Origin: Acidobacteriota bacterium
GTDB taxonomy: Bacteria > Acidobacteriota > Terriglobia > Acidiferrales > UBA7541
NCBI GenBank assembly: GCA_003224085.1
Contig: QHYK01000064.1
Span: forward strand, 48,841-112,840
Reading direction: 5' to 3'
DNA length: 64,000 nucleotides
Shown here: positions 56,057 to 64,000 of the stretch, one piece after another
Layout of the letters: every line of letters begins with the position of its first letter
Position numbering within the stretch: the stretch's first letter is position 1
The notes under the pieces: model-generated
Seen by the model: only the letters and a program-made list of their open reading frames with translations
Databases searched by the model: none
Told to the model about the DNA's origin: nothing
Made by a program: the position numbers and the translations under genes

Positions 56057-57496
56057 TTAATGCCTCACCTCCTGGCGAGAGAACTCTCCCGCGGCCGCGT
56101 GCTTGGCGATCAGCGCATCGACAATTTGCTCCATCTTCACGCCGCGCGAACCCTTCACCAGCAGCAAGTCGCCGGGAGAGACCAAAGTTTCCAGAAATTC
56201 GGCGGCTTCCTGCGGCGTTGCGAAAAACTTCGTCCGTTCGCGCGGCGAGCCTGCGGCTACCGCGCCCTCTGCAATTTGCGAAGCATCACCGGCGACGCCG
56301 ATGACCCAGTCCACCTTGCCGGTTTTCGCTGCGAATTGACCCGCTTCGCGGTGCAGTTCCGGCGAAGAATTTCCGAGTTCGCGCATCTCCCCGGCGACGA
56401 GAATCCGCCGCTGGAAATTGGGCGTCGCCGCGAGCAGTTCCGTCATGGCTTGCAGCGCCGCCGGGCTCGAGTTGTAACTGTCATTGATGAGCGCCGCCCC
56501 GTTCGAAAAGCGCAGCAGTTCTCCGCGCATTGCGGGGGCGCGCAGCGTGTTGAACACGCTTTGTGCTTCCGCCGCGCCGATTCCCCAAACGCTTGCGGCT
56601 GCGAGGGCCGCGAGCGCGTTCGCAATGGCGTGACGTCCGGGAACCGTTAGCTCCAAGCGCACGCGTCCCTCGGGGCTTACATAGTCGAACGTCGAGCCCA
56701 ACGCACCGCGGTCTTCAATTTCTTCCGCCATGAAAAATGCCTGTTTTTCGATCCCGTAGGTCAGCACGCGGCCCGGCGCATACGGTCCAAACGCGGCAAC
56801 GCGCAGATCGTCAGCGTTCAGCACCGCTGTAGATCCTCGGCCGTTCAATCCTTCGATCAGCTCGCGCTTGGCCAGTGCAATTTCGTCCACCGAAGAAAAA
56901 AATTCCAAATGGGCCGGGGAAACGCGCGTCACCACGCCAACGTCCGGCCGCGCAATCGTCGCAAGCCGTGACAGTTCGCCGCGGCGCGACATGCCCATCT
57001 CCAGCACCGCCGCCTGATGCGTTTCCTCCAGCCGAAACAGCGTCAGCGGCAACCCGTACTCGTTATTCAAATTTCCTTCGGATTTCAGGACCCGCAGCTT
57101 CGTGCCCAGCAAGGCCGCCAGAATTTCCTTTGTGGTAGTCTTGCCGACCGAACCGGTGACGCCGGCAATTTTCCCGCCCCAGGCTTCGCGCACGGCCCGC
57201 GCCAGTTGCTTGAGCGCTTGGAAAGTGTCGGCCACGGGGATGCAGCGGTCACCCACCCAGCCCGCAAACCGCGGTAGATGCGCTTCCGCCACGATAGCCG
57301 CCAGCGCTCCCAGTTCCAGCGCGCCCGCCACATGATCGTGTCCGTCGTGACGCGGTCCGTGGATGGCGACGAACAGCTCTCCGGCACGTATCGTGCGAGA
57401 ATCAATCGACACACCGGCCAGCCGGGCCAGGGGGTCGAGTCCCGCCCCCGGCCGAGTACCCAAAGCACCAGCCACCTGTGCAATCGTCCACCGCAT
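56057..57496 (-). CDS. murF: UDP-MurNAc-tripeptide-D-Ala-D-Ala ligase
   Basis: 479 residues. VSIDSRTIRAGELFVAIHG opens the MurE/F N-domain, GVTGSVGKTTTKEILAALLG is the P-loop, SEGNLNNEYGLPLTLF the peptide-binding part and NDSYNSSPAALQAM the C-domain motif. Adds D-Ala-D-Ala to the tripeptide. GAGGAA precedes the ATG. The 153-base gap to murE is the largest in the cluster and contains an unused AAGGAGGAG (57567-57575). Confidence 0.97.
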   Translation of the reverse strand: MRWTIAQVAGALGTRPGAGLDPLARLAGVSIDSRTIRAGELFVAIHGPRHDGHDHVAGALELGALAAIVAEAHLPRFAGWVGDRCIPVADTFQALKQLARAVREAWGGKIAGVTGSVGKTTTKEILAALLGTKLRVLKSEGNLNNEYGLPLTLFRLEETHQAAVLEMGMSRRGELSRLATIARPDVGVVTRVSPAHLEFFSSVDEIALAKRELIEGLNGRGSTAVLNADDLRVAAFGPYAPGRVLTYGIEKQAFFMAEEIEDRGALGSTFDYVSPEGRVRLELTVPGRHAIANALAALAAASVWGIGAAEAQSVFNTLRAPAMRGELLRFSNGAALINDSYNSSPAALQAMTELLAATPNFQRRILVAGEMRELGNSSPELHREAGQFAAKTGKVDWVIGVAGDASQIAEGAVAAGSPRERTKFFATPQEAAEFLETLVSPGDLLLVKGSRGVKMEQIVDALIAKHAAAGEFSRQEVRH

Positions 57497-57649
57497 AAGT
57501 TCCTCAAAGGGTTGGTCTTAGTCCAGTACCCCACGACGCGTTCGGTTTTCAACGTTTTGAGGGCTCCTCCTTTTTAAGAGAGGTCCGTGATTGGCTGCCC
57601 CAAGCTTCCGGGCCCGAGCGCCCTCGTCACTGGGCTACGAACAAGCGCG

Positions 57650-59260
57650 CTAGGTGCCAAACCCTGAGCCGTTTTGCGGCCCTTCAAAACCGCGCTCGCG
57701 CAACGCGCGGCGCGCCACTTCGCGATCGTCAAATTCCAGCGTGCGGTCCAAAAGAATCTGATAATTTTCGTGGCCCTTTCCAGCCAGCAAAACGATGTCG
57801 CCTGCCCGCGCTTCATCCATGGCCATGCCGATGGCTTTTTCACGATCAGGCTCGATTAAATATTTGCCGGCTCTTTTCTGCAAACCGACGACGATGTCGC
57901 TGATGATTTTCAGCGGATCTTCCGTGCGTGGATTGTCGCTCGAAAGAATCGTCAGGTCGCTCAGGCGTCCGCTTACTTCGCCCATCACGGGACGCTTGGT
58001 GCGATCTTTCAATCCGCCGCAGCCGAAAAGCGTGATGATGCGGCCCTTGGGATTGAGCTCGCGCGCCGTGCGAATCAGATTTTCGAGCGCATCATCCGTG
58101 TGCGCGTAATCTACTATCACCAGAAACGGCTGGCCCATGTCAATGCGCTGGAAGCGCCCGGAAACGCTCTCGAGATTCCGGATACCCTGCTCAATCACTT
58201 CGTTGGAAAAGCCCAAAGCTTGGCCCGCCCCAATCGCGGCGAGCAGGTTATAGACATTAATTCGCCCGACCAGCGGCGAAGTCACTTCCAATTTTCCATT
58301 TGGCGTTTGCGCCGTGAAATACAAGCCCTCGAAACTCAGATGAAATTTTTTGGTGGTAATGTGCGCATTGGATTCGAGGCCGTAGGTCAGGGTGCTCTTC
58401 GCCAATCCGGCCAATTGCTTGCCGTAGTCGTCGTCCGTATTCAAAACCGCCACTTCTGGCGCACCAGCGCCGGTGCCCTCAAATAGCCGCCTTTTCGCCG
58501 CGAAATAATCCTCAAACGTCTTGTGATAGTCCATGTGCTCGCGGGTTAGGTTGGTGAATACTGCCGCTTGAAAGTGGCAGCCCCACAACCGGTCCATGGA
58601 AAGCGAGTGCGAACTTGCTTCGAGGACCGCGTACTTTCCGCCGACATCGCGAATTTCCGCAAGAAATCCTTGAAGATCCACAGATTCTGGAGTCGTGTTC
58701 GGCGCGGGATAGTGGCCCCGCGGTGTGTGGTAGGCAATGGTGCCAAACAAGCCGGTCTTGGCACCGGAAGCTTTGACGATCGCGTCAACCAGAGAAGTCG
58801 TGGTGGTCTTCCCATTCGTTCCCGTAACCGCTACCAATTGCAACGCATCAGCCGGATGGTCAAAGAAATTCGCGGCGGCCATCGCCAGAGTTTTCCGCGC
58901 GTCGCGTACCTGAACCCACGGCACTCCGCGTGACACCTTCTTGGGCCCCGGCTCCTCGCTGGCAACGGCCACGGCGCCGCGCTTCACCGCGTCTTCGATG
59001 AACGCGTTTCCATCCGCCTTCGCACCATACAACGCAAAAAACAGTGCGCCTTTGTCCACTTTGCGCGAATCGCAGCTCACCTGCTGAATTTCAATGTGGT
59101 CGGCAGAATTCGGCAAAGTTGCGTCGGCGCCCCGCAGCAGTTCACTCAGTTTCTTTCCGATTTTCGTTCCATCGTCTTGGACGGAGTGTTTCAGAGGTTT
59201 TCCCTGCTTGGCCGCAGTGGTATGTTTCACTTTTTGTTCTGGGCCCACTGCCATCTTCAT
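57650..59260 (-). CDS. murE: UDP-MurNAc-dipeptide-meso-diaminopimelate ligase
   Basis: 536 residues, about 35 longer than usual because of a Lys-rich N-terminus (1-35). QQVSCDSRKVDKGALFFAL is the N-domain, AVTGTNGKTTTTSLVDAIV the P-loop, NTTPESVDLQGFL and EASSHSLSMDRLWG the substrate sites, DYAHTDDALEN and SSDNPRTEDP the C-domain. DNPR marks meso-DAP rather than lysine specificity. The ATG follows the ftsI stop by one base; ATG 59254 is an alternative start. Confidence 0.97.
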   Translation of the reverse strand: MKMAVGPEQKVKHTTAAKQGKPLKHSVQDDGTKIGKKLSELLRGADATLPNSADHIEIQQVSCDSRKVDKGALFFALYGAKADGNAFIEDAVKRGAVAVASEEPGPKKVSRGVPWVQVRDARKTLAMAAANFFDHPADALQLVAVTGTNGKTTTTSLVDAIVKASGAKTGLFGTIAYHTPRGHYPAPNTTPESVDLQGFLAEIRDVGGKYAVLEASSHSLSMDRLWGCHFQAAVFTNLTREHMDYHKTFEDYFAAKRRLFEGTGAGAPEVAVLNTDDDYGKQLAGLAKSTLTYGLESNAHITTKKFHLSFEGLYFTAQTPNGKLEVTSPLVGRINVYNLLAAIGAGQALGFSNEVIEQGIRNLESVSGRFQRIDMGQPFLVIVDYAHTDDALENLIRTARELNPKGRIITLFGCGGLKDRTKRPVMGEVSGRLSDLTILSSDNPRTEDPLKIISDIVVGLQKRAGKYLIEPDREKAIGMAMDEARAGDIVLLAGKGHENYQILLDRTLEFDDREVARRALRERGFEGPQNGSGFGT

Positions 59261-59261
59261 C

Positions 59262-61409
59262 CTAATGCCTGACCTTCCTTTTCGGCTTGGCGATCTTTGT
59301 CGGCAGTGCCCCGAATTGCACCGTCAGTTTCGCCCCATGCCGTGCCTTCATTCCCGCCGCCGGTACCTGACTTACCGCAAGACCGCTGCCCACCAAAAAA
59401 GGCTCCATCCCCAGCTTCCAACACGTCTCCGTCACTTCTCGCATGGTCTTTCCCGAGAAGTCCGGCACGGTGACGGGCACATCGCCGCCTTCGTCCACTG
59501 CAACGGTCAGGGCGGGAAGCGGATCTTTTGCGCTCCTCGCACTTGTCCCGGAGAGTTCGGCTGGGGGTAGGTCCGGTTGGGCTGTAAAATCAGTTGGAGT
59601 GAAGTCCGAGAGCGCTGCTAAGTTTGATGCATTTCTATCCTTGTACGCAACTTGAATCAACCGCGGCTCGATCGGCACGTCCCGCGGCACGTCCAGATAC
59701 GGCAGCACTTGTTCGGCCATGCGCTTGAAGACAGGCGCTGCCACTTGGCCGCCCTCGTGCTCCCCTACCGGCGAATCGAGCGACACCAGAATGGTTACCG
59801 CGGGATTGTTGATAGGCGCAAACCCAGTGAAGGAGGCAATCAGTTGGGTCCGAGAGTAGCGGCCCGTGAAGGGGTCAATCTTTTGCGCAGAGCCGGTTTT
59901 CCCGGCCGCGGTCCAGCCCTCCAGGCGCGCCAGCTTCCCCGTGCCGTTCAGCACTACGCCTTCCATCAGCCGGCGCAGCGTCGCCGCCGTCTCTGGCCGG
60001 ATGACGCGCCGAGGCTCGGCAGGTGCCGAGGGACCTTCCATCGGTAGAACTTGATTGTCGCGGCGCAGTTCCGCCACAACGCGGGGCTTATAAAGCATTC
60101 CTCCATTGGCGATGGCGGAAACGGCAGTAATTAGCTGGATGGGCGTGACGCCCACTTCCTGTCCCATGGAAATCGATCCGATGGAAATCGCCGACCAGTT
60201 CTCCAATCGCCTGACCAAGCCTTTGCCTTCACCAGGCAAATCCACACCGGTCAGCTGGCCGAATCCGAACGCGCGAATGTAGTCGTAAAATTTCGGCGCT
60301 CCCAGCCGCAGCGCAATCTTGATCGCGCCTACGTCGCTCGACTGCGCCAGGATGTCGGAAACCGTCAGCAAGCCGAACGGCTTGTGGTCGCGAATCCGAT
60401 GCCCGGCAACGTACACGGCGCCATTCTCGCAATCGAACACTTCCTCAGGCCGGATGATCCCTTGATCGAATGCGGCCGCCAGGGTGATTAGTTTGAAAGT
60501 TGACCCCGGTTCGTAGAGCGCCGTAACCGCGCGGTTCATCCGCGCTTCCGCAGACGCCTCATTCGCCGCGTTGGGATTGAACCTCGGCCAATTTGCCAGC
60601 GCGAGAATTTCTCCATTGTCGGGATTCATCACCACGACGGTGCCGGCGATGGCATGCGTTTTGGCGACGGCTGAGCCGAGTTCCCGTTCCGCGATGTATT
60701 GTATCTGTTCGTCCAGCGTGAGGACTACGTCCGCACCGCGTTCGCGCTGCGCCTCGACGCCATCGAACCAGCGCTGACGCGCGTCCGCCATCACCACAAT
60801 CTTTTCGCTTTTGCCGCGAATCTGATTGTCTAGTTCGTACTCGATTCCGCCCAAGCCTTTTTCATCCAGGTCAACAAAACCTAGCACGTGAGCGGCAAGG
60901 TCCCGCTTTGGATAAATCCGCTGGTTCTCTTTCTGAAAGTAGACGCCCTTCAGATTGAGCGCTTCGACCGCTTCTTTTTTGTCTGGCGGAACTTTGCGTG
61001 CAACCCAGGCGAAGCTTTGCGCTGAGCCCAGTTTTGCTTCCAGCATATCGCTTGGAATTCCCAGCACCCGCGACAGCAGTTGGGCGGCAAGCTGAGGATC
61101 CCCAATTTCAACGGGAACCGCGAACACAGAGTCCACCGGGATGCTCATGGCCAGCGGATCCCTGTTGCGGTCGTAGATGGAACCGCGCTTCGGGGTGATT
61201 TCGATGGTGCGCTGCTGCTGCCGGGCCGCGTGGGCGAGATACTCGCTGTGACGGAAGAGTTGCAGATAGCCGAGCCGACCGAGAACCGCAACGACGCAAA
61301 CGAGCATTACGCTGGCAACCAGGAGTAGCCGCTCACTCGCGGTGAACTCACGCCTATCGATAACCGCTCGGCGGTCAGCCTTCACGACGTGCGCGCGGTA
61401 TGGGGACAT
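59262..61409 (-). CDS. ftsI: septal penicillin-binding protein (FtsI-type transpeptidase with PASTA domain)
   Basis: 715 residues: short cytoplasmic part, TM helix (about 27-48), dimerisation domain (RGSIYDRNRDPLAMSIPVDS), transpeptidase domain and one C-terminal PASTA-like domain (VTVPDFSGKTMREVTETCWK). Active-site motifs: SxxK in EPGSTFKLITLA, the second motif as SSD in AQSSDVGAIKIA (most FtsI have SxN), and KTG in AAGKTGSAQKID. It crosslinks septal peptidoglycan with FtsW. The PASTA domain is more usual in Gram-positive PBPs than in E. coli FtsI. Confidence 0.96.
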   Translation of the reverse strand: MSPYRAHVVKADRRAVIDRREFTASERLLLVASVMLVCVVAVLGRLGYLQLFRHSEYLAHAARQQQRTIEITPKRGSIYDRNRDPLAMSIPVDSVFAVPVEIGDPQLAAQLLSRVLGIPSDMLEAKLGSAQSFAWVARKVPPDKKEAVEALNLKGVYFQKENQRIYPKRDLAAHVLGFVDLDEKGLGGIEYELDNQIRGKSEKIVVMADARQRWFDGVEAQRERGADVVLTLDEQIQYIAERELGSAVAKTHAIAGTVVVMNPDNGEILALANWPRFNPNAANEASAEARMNRAVTALYEPGSTFKLITLAAAFDQGIIRPEEVFDCENGAVYVAGHRIRDHKPFGLLTVSDILAQSSDVGAIKIALRLGAPKFYDYIRAFGFGQLTGVDLPGEGKGLVRRLENWSAISIGSISMGQEVGVTPIQLITAVSAIANGGMLYKPRVVAELRRDNQVLPMEGPSAPAEPRRVIRPETAATLRRLMEGVVLNGTGKLARLEGWTAAGKTGSAQKIDPFTGRYSRTQLIASFTGFAPINNPAVTILVSLDSPVGEHEGGQVAAPVFKRMAEQVLPYLDVPRDVPIEPRLIQVAYKDRNASNLAALSDFTPTDFTAQPDLPPAELSGTSARSAKDPLPALTVAVDEGGDVPVTVPDFSGKTMREVTETCWKLGMEPFLVGSGLAVSQVPAAGMKARHGAKLTVQFGALPTKIAKPKRKVRH

Positions 61410-61501
61410 GGTCGGTTCAGTTCAGCCAGCGCTACGCCTCAAGGTTCATTGCTGCAGGTGCAAATCTCTCCAATTCCGCGGTGATTCCAACGCAAGCACG
61501 T

Positions 61502-61918
61502 TTATTGCGAACGGTTCTGCCGTACGAACCTGGCAACGGCCACCTGGGCTCCCGGAGGAGAGTCGTACTCGCGAATTTGCGTCGGCAGAGGCTCGGTCAA
61601 GCCCAATTGGCGGCGCGCAATCACGTCAATGCGCATGGGATTGCGCAGGCTGGCAATCTCCAGCTTTAGGGAAGAATTCAGCGTCTGGGCCTCTACCTGT
61701 TTCGCTTTGACTTGCTCCAGTTGAAAGCTCAAATCAATGCAGCGAAAGTGCTGATAAATGTAGAGCATAAAAAAAGCAGCCACGAACACGCCGAGCGCAA
61801 GGGTGCGGTAGTAATACCGCAGCTTCACCGGTTCGACGTGGCGCACCAGGCGCGAATTGTCGATTCGCTTGACGGTCTGAAATTCGCGCATCGCCCTTGC
61901 TTTTTTCCCGCTCCTCAT
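61502..61918 (-). CDS. ftsL: FtsL-like cell division protein
   Basis: 138 residues from ATG 61918, two bases after the rsmH stop (ATG 61891 also possible). Basic N-terminus, one TM helix (about 40-58, LGVFVAAFFMLYIYQHF), then a coiled coil (LSFQLEQVKAKQVEAQTLNS) and RNPMRIDVIARRQLGL, a common FtsL/DivIC ending. Sequence identity in this family is low; the call rests on topology and on the place between rsmH and ftsI. It would complex with FtsB and FtsQ. Confidence 0.85.
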   Translation of the reverse strand: MRSGKKARAMREFQTVKRIDNSRLVRHVEPVKLRYYYRTLALGVFVAAFFMLYIYQHFRCIDLSFQLEQVKAKQVEAQTLNSSLKLEIASLRNPMRIDVIARRQLGLTEPLPTQIREYDSPPGAQVAVARFVRQNRSQ

Positions 61919-61920
61919 GA

Positions 61921-62823
61921 TTACACTCTTTCCGCGCACCGCAGTTTCGCGCTTCGCGAACGCCGGTTGTCCTCCGTCTCTTGCTCGGCGGGCTGGATCA
62001 CGTGTTTCGTGAGCACGCGGAGCGTTCCTGCCCGTTCACCTTCTTGAAACGCGCGCTTCACCAAGCGGTCTTCCCGCGAGTGATAGCTCAATACTACCCA
62101 GCGGCCACCCGCATTCATTGCGGCGGGGGTCCGAGAAAGAAACTGCCCGAGTTCCTCCAACTCTCGATTCACCGCTATCCGCAGCGCCAGAAACGTTTTT
62201 GTTGCGGGATGCAGTTTCTGCCTTCCCCATTGCTTTCGGACCCCTGCCACAGTCGCTGCCAGGTGCGCAGTGTCGCGTATCGGCCGCGCTCGCACGATCG
62301 CCCTAGCGATCCTTCTGGAATCGTGCTCGTCCGCTTCGCGGTAGAGCAAATCGGCCAGCTCTCTCTCCGGCCATCGATTCACAATTTCCTCCGCCGTCAA
62401 CTCATCCTCGGCGTTCATGCGCATGTCCAGCGGACCGGCTTCGCGAAAGGAAAACCCCCGCGCTGCCTGGTCAAGCTGCATGCTCGAAACCCCCAAGTCG
62501 GCCAAGACCCCTTCCGCCGGCGGAATCCCCAACTCTTGTGCGACCTCCGCTATCCGGGAGAACGCCGCCTGCACCACCGTCACCTTCGCCCCAAAGATCT
62601 TCAGCCGCTCCCGCGCCATGGCGAGCGCCTGTGCGTCCCGGTCCAGACTGATCAGCCTTCCAGAGGTCAATTTCCGGGCGATCGCTTCGGAGTGTCCGCC
62701 CGCTCCCAGCGTGGCGTCGATGTACGTTCCGTCCGGCTTTACGCGCAGCCATTCGAGCACCTCTCTCCACATCACCGGCGTGTGTGGCGCGTCCTTGCCT
62801 TCTCGCCACTCGCCACTCGTCAC
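61921..62823 (-). CDS. rsmH: 16S rRNA (cytosine-1402-N4)-methyltransferase
   Basis: 300 residues, MraW. HTPVMWREVLEWL, YIDATLGAGGHSEAIA (SAM-binding), ISLDRDAQALAMA, ADLGVSSMQLDQAARGFSF, GPLDMRMN, and FLALRIAVNRELEEL with VLSYHSREDRLVKRAF are all family signatures. Methylates C1402 in the ribosomal P site. GTG start, 15 bases after the mraZ stop. Second gene of the dcw cluster. Confidence 0.97.
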   Translation of the reverse strand: MTSGEWREGKDAPHTPVMWREVLEWLRVKPDGTYIDATLGAGGHSEAIARKLTSGRLISLDRDAQALAMARERLKIFGAKVTVVQAAFSRIAEVAQELGIPPAEGVLADLGVSSMQLDQAARGFSFREAGPLDMRMNAEDELTAEEIVNRWPERELADLLYREADEHDSRRIARAIVRARPIRDTAHLAATVAGVRKQWGRQKLHPATKTFLALRIAVNRELEELGQFLSRTPAAMNAGGRWVVLSYHSREDRLVKRAFQEGERAGTLRVLTKHVIQPAEQETEDNRRSRSAKLRCAERV

Positions 62824-62838
62824 TGGACACTGCCTTTT

Positions 62839-63279
62839 CTAAATTCCCAGGTCTTCCAATGCCTTGTCGTCTTCGTCCGTGTACGGCTCATTCTTCAGTT
62901 GATCCAGCATTCGCGCGTGGTTCATCACTTCCAAATAGTCCAAGTTGCCCAGCACGTCCACGTCCCCCTTGGTTTGCGCCGATTCCCGCAGCACCGTGGG
63001 CAGAAGCAGCCTTCCCTGCCCATCCAGTTCCACCGTCTGCCCGTAATAACTGGTCCGCATCAAAAACTTCCGCTTCGCCCGGTTCGTGCTCGGCATCTTC
63101 TCCAGCCTGTCCTCAATCTCCGACCAAACCTTCAGCGGATAAATTCGCGCCGTCTCACCGGTCGTACTGGTGATGTAAAACTGGTTTCCGTACTCTTTCA
63201 ATTGCTCGAGAAACACCGCGGGTATCTTCAGACGACCCTTCTCGTCCACCTTCGCTGGACAGTTGCCCCGCAGCTTCAT
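62839..63279 (-). CDS. mraZ: transcriptional regulator MraZ
   Basis: 146 residues with two AbrB-like swapped-hairpin domains carrying the DxxxR motif (KVDEKGRLKIPAVF and ELDGQGRLLLPTVL). MraZ forms rings and represses its own dcw promoter by binding direct pentamer repeats. GGAGCGGGG lies before the ATG. Upstream at 63406-63440 are four pentamers with 10-bp spacing overlapping the transcription start, which fits autoregulation. First gene of the 15-gene cluster. Confidence 0.97.
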   Translation of the reverse strand: MKLRGNCPAKVDEKGRLKIPAVFLEQLKEYGNQFYITSTTGETARIYPLKVWSEIEDRLEKMPSTNRAKRKFLMRTSYYGQTVELDGQGRLLLPTVLRESAQTKGDVDVLGNLDYLEVMNHARMLDQLKNEPYTDEDDKALEDLGI

Positions 63280-63405
63280 GCGCCCCGCTCCGTCCGACCC
63301 GCTTGCCGGAATCGACCGCGAAAATGTGGTCTAGGACGGCCAAAATGCCCACTTTCACCACAACTTACGCAAACGTTCTACTTTGCCCTACGGACCGCTA
63401 CTCGA

Positions 63406-63440
63406 CGCCCTTATTTCCCACTTCTTACCACTTTGCGCCC
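63406..63440 (-). promoter_or_regulatory. MraZ-box-like array at the dcw transcription start
   Basis: On the minus strand GGGCG-N5-TGGTA-N5-TGGGA-N5-GGGCG: four G-rich pentamers at exact 10-bp steps. Known MraZ operators are TGGGN repeats with 5-base spacers. The array lies directly downstream of the -10, from about -1 to +34. Confidence 0.7.
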
Positions 63441-63441
63441 C

Positions 63442-63469
63442 ATAGTACCCCGTTTTCGGTCCTTGTCAA
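63442..63469 (-). promoter_or_regulatory. sigma70-type promoter of the dcw cluster
   Basis: Minus-strand TTGACA (63464-63469), 16 bases, TACTAT (63442-63447). Start expected near 63435, about 155 bases before mraZ. No other promoter this good was seen in the cluster. The stretch 63470-63632 holds no gene. Confidence 0.8.
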
Positions 63470-63632
63470 GAGAAATCGTGGGTTTTTCCTAAGAAAGTTG
63501 TGGATTTAAGTCCGTATCGAAATGGGGCCTTTGGGCACAAGGAATTGTGGTGAGCTTAGAAAAAATCTTCAAGATCTAGTGGTAGCATTCGTGGCTCGCT
63601 CAGAGAGGCTTTCGGTGAACGGAGCGAATAGG

Positions 63633-63872
63633 TTAGGAATGGGGTTTTGACGGGTTGCCGGGACCGGCGGCTTCCGCTTCGATCTTCTCCACGGTAATCA
63701 CGTTCGTCTTGGGATCCAGCATCCCGGCGATTTTTACTTTATGGCCTGCCCACGGCTCCGCCAAAACCTGCGCATCCAGCTTGTAAACTTTGTCTCTGGT
63801 TTGCAGCACGAACCTTCCCCCGCGCTCTCTCACGCAGAATCGGGCGCAATCAGCATCTGTCTTCGGCGCTTT
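63633..63872 (-). pseudogene. C-terminal fragment of a small exported protein (DUF5818-like)
   Basis: The frame is open from 63872, just after an in-frame TGA. It reads DADCARFCVRERGGRFVLQT, RDKVYKLDAQVLAEPWAGHK and VKIAGMLDPKTNVITVEKIE. Paired cysteines followed by G(R/K)YVL..KVY...GH.VKVTG is, as I recall, the second half of small exported Acidobacteria proteins whose first half has a signal peptide and a D-x-x-C-G motif. That half is missing here. A GTG at 63833 could start a 66-residue product without export signal. Confidence 0.6.
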
Positions 63873-63962
63873 TCAAAAGTTACCCACCCTCGTTCGCCAG
63901 AACTGATCCACTCCCTCGAAAATTGAGCTGACAGTTTTCCTCCGCCTTCATGGTGCGGTGAT

Positions 63963-63968
63963 TATAGT
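63963..63968 (+). promoter_or_regulatory. -10 element with leaderless spacing
   Basis: TATAGT, six bases (CCCGCC), then ATG at 63975. The hexamer plus spacer nearly equals that before the gene at 15508. Confidence 0.5.
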
Positions 63969-63974
63969 CCCGCC

Positions 63975-64000
63975 ATGCCTGATGCCCGAAAGAAACCCTG
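63975..64000 (+). CDS. start of a gene cut by the window edge
   Basis: ATG followed by PDARKKP in the eight or so codons available. Too short to identify; called only because of the -10 placed as in other leaderless starts here. Confidence 0.4.

Noticed and set aside
54409..56304. A 631-codon plus-strand open frame
   Set aside because: Fully antisense to murD and mraY, of low complexity in charged residues, with no family features.
61981..63492. A 503-codon plus-strand open frame
   Set aside because: Antisense to rsmH and mraZ and crossing the dcw promoter; Pro/Arg/His-rich shadow translation.

Overview
The window is a chromosomal segment of moderately high GC that most resembles an Acidobacteriota (Terriglobia-type) genome. 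The main reasons are the large FtsX-type orphan permeases (the ADOP type, one with a PadR regulator and an N-terminal helical prefix), the C-terminus of an Oar-like TonB receptor, a meso-DAP-type MurE, and a complete dcw cluster. No rRNA, tRNA or CRISPR array was seen.

Layout. 1-8.9 kb is housekeeping: the murA 3' end; a CADD-type heme-oxygenase-fold protein that keeps every residue expected of the self-sacrificing p-aminobenzoate synthases; rpsO-pnp; a DUF2911 protein; an EamA transporter; folE with two tandem eukaryote-like PTPS genes; a GT2 glycosyltransferase; and a TlpA-type thioredoxin. 9-15.7 kb holds a MacA-like adaptor with two MacB-like permeases, the second cut short and continued by a transposase-like tail, and a copper P1B-ATPase divergent from a small protein. 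15.9-36.3 kb is accessory: an alpha-amino-acid ester hydrolase, a Cys-rich secreted protein, PadR with a broken ADOP permease, a DUF2235 hydrolase and GH25 muramidase group lying between two ~100-bp direct repeats, a second ADOP permease, an IS remnant, a tandem-nitroreductase SagB-like enzyme, a secreted acetamidase/formamidase, a TonB-receptor remnant, and a Fic protein whose promoter carries an operator-like set of repeats. 36.4-40 kb is a small redox operon (ADH, AKR, tautomerase with an in-frame TGA, CMD protein, frameshifted secreted protein) ending in an AraC remnant. 40-45.3 kb carries an MGDG-synthase-like glycosyltransferase, a PHP protein, a PAP2 phosphatase, a sugar-binding lipoprotein and CutC.

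45.6-63.3 kb is one uninterrupted minus-strand dcw cluster: mraZ-rsmH-ftsL-ftsI-murE-murF-mraY-murD-ftsW-murG-murC-murB-ftsQ-ftsA-ftsZ. It is driven by a near-consensus promoter whose start region carries four 10-bp-spaced pentamers like MraZ boxes. Together these genes build UDP-MurNAc-pentapeptide and lipid II and assemble the divisome; ddl is absent.

Two themes recur. First, genes between 8.9 and 40 kb show much decay (deletion with frameshift, single-base frameshifts, a nonsense codon, truncated receptors and regulators, IS scraps), while the dcw and ribosomal genes are intact. Second, several genes have a -10 hexamer ending 5-6 bases before the start codon, which suggests leaderless transcripts.
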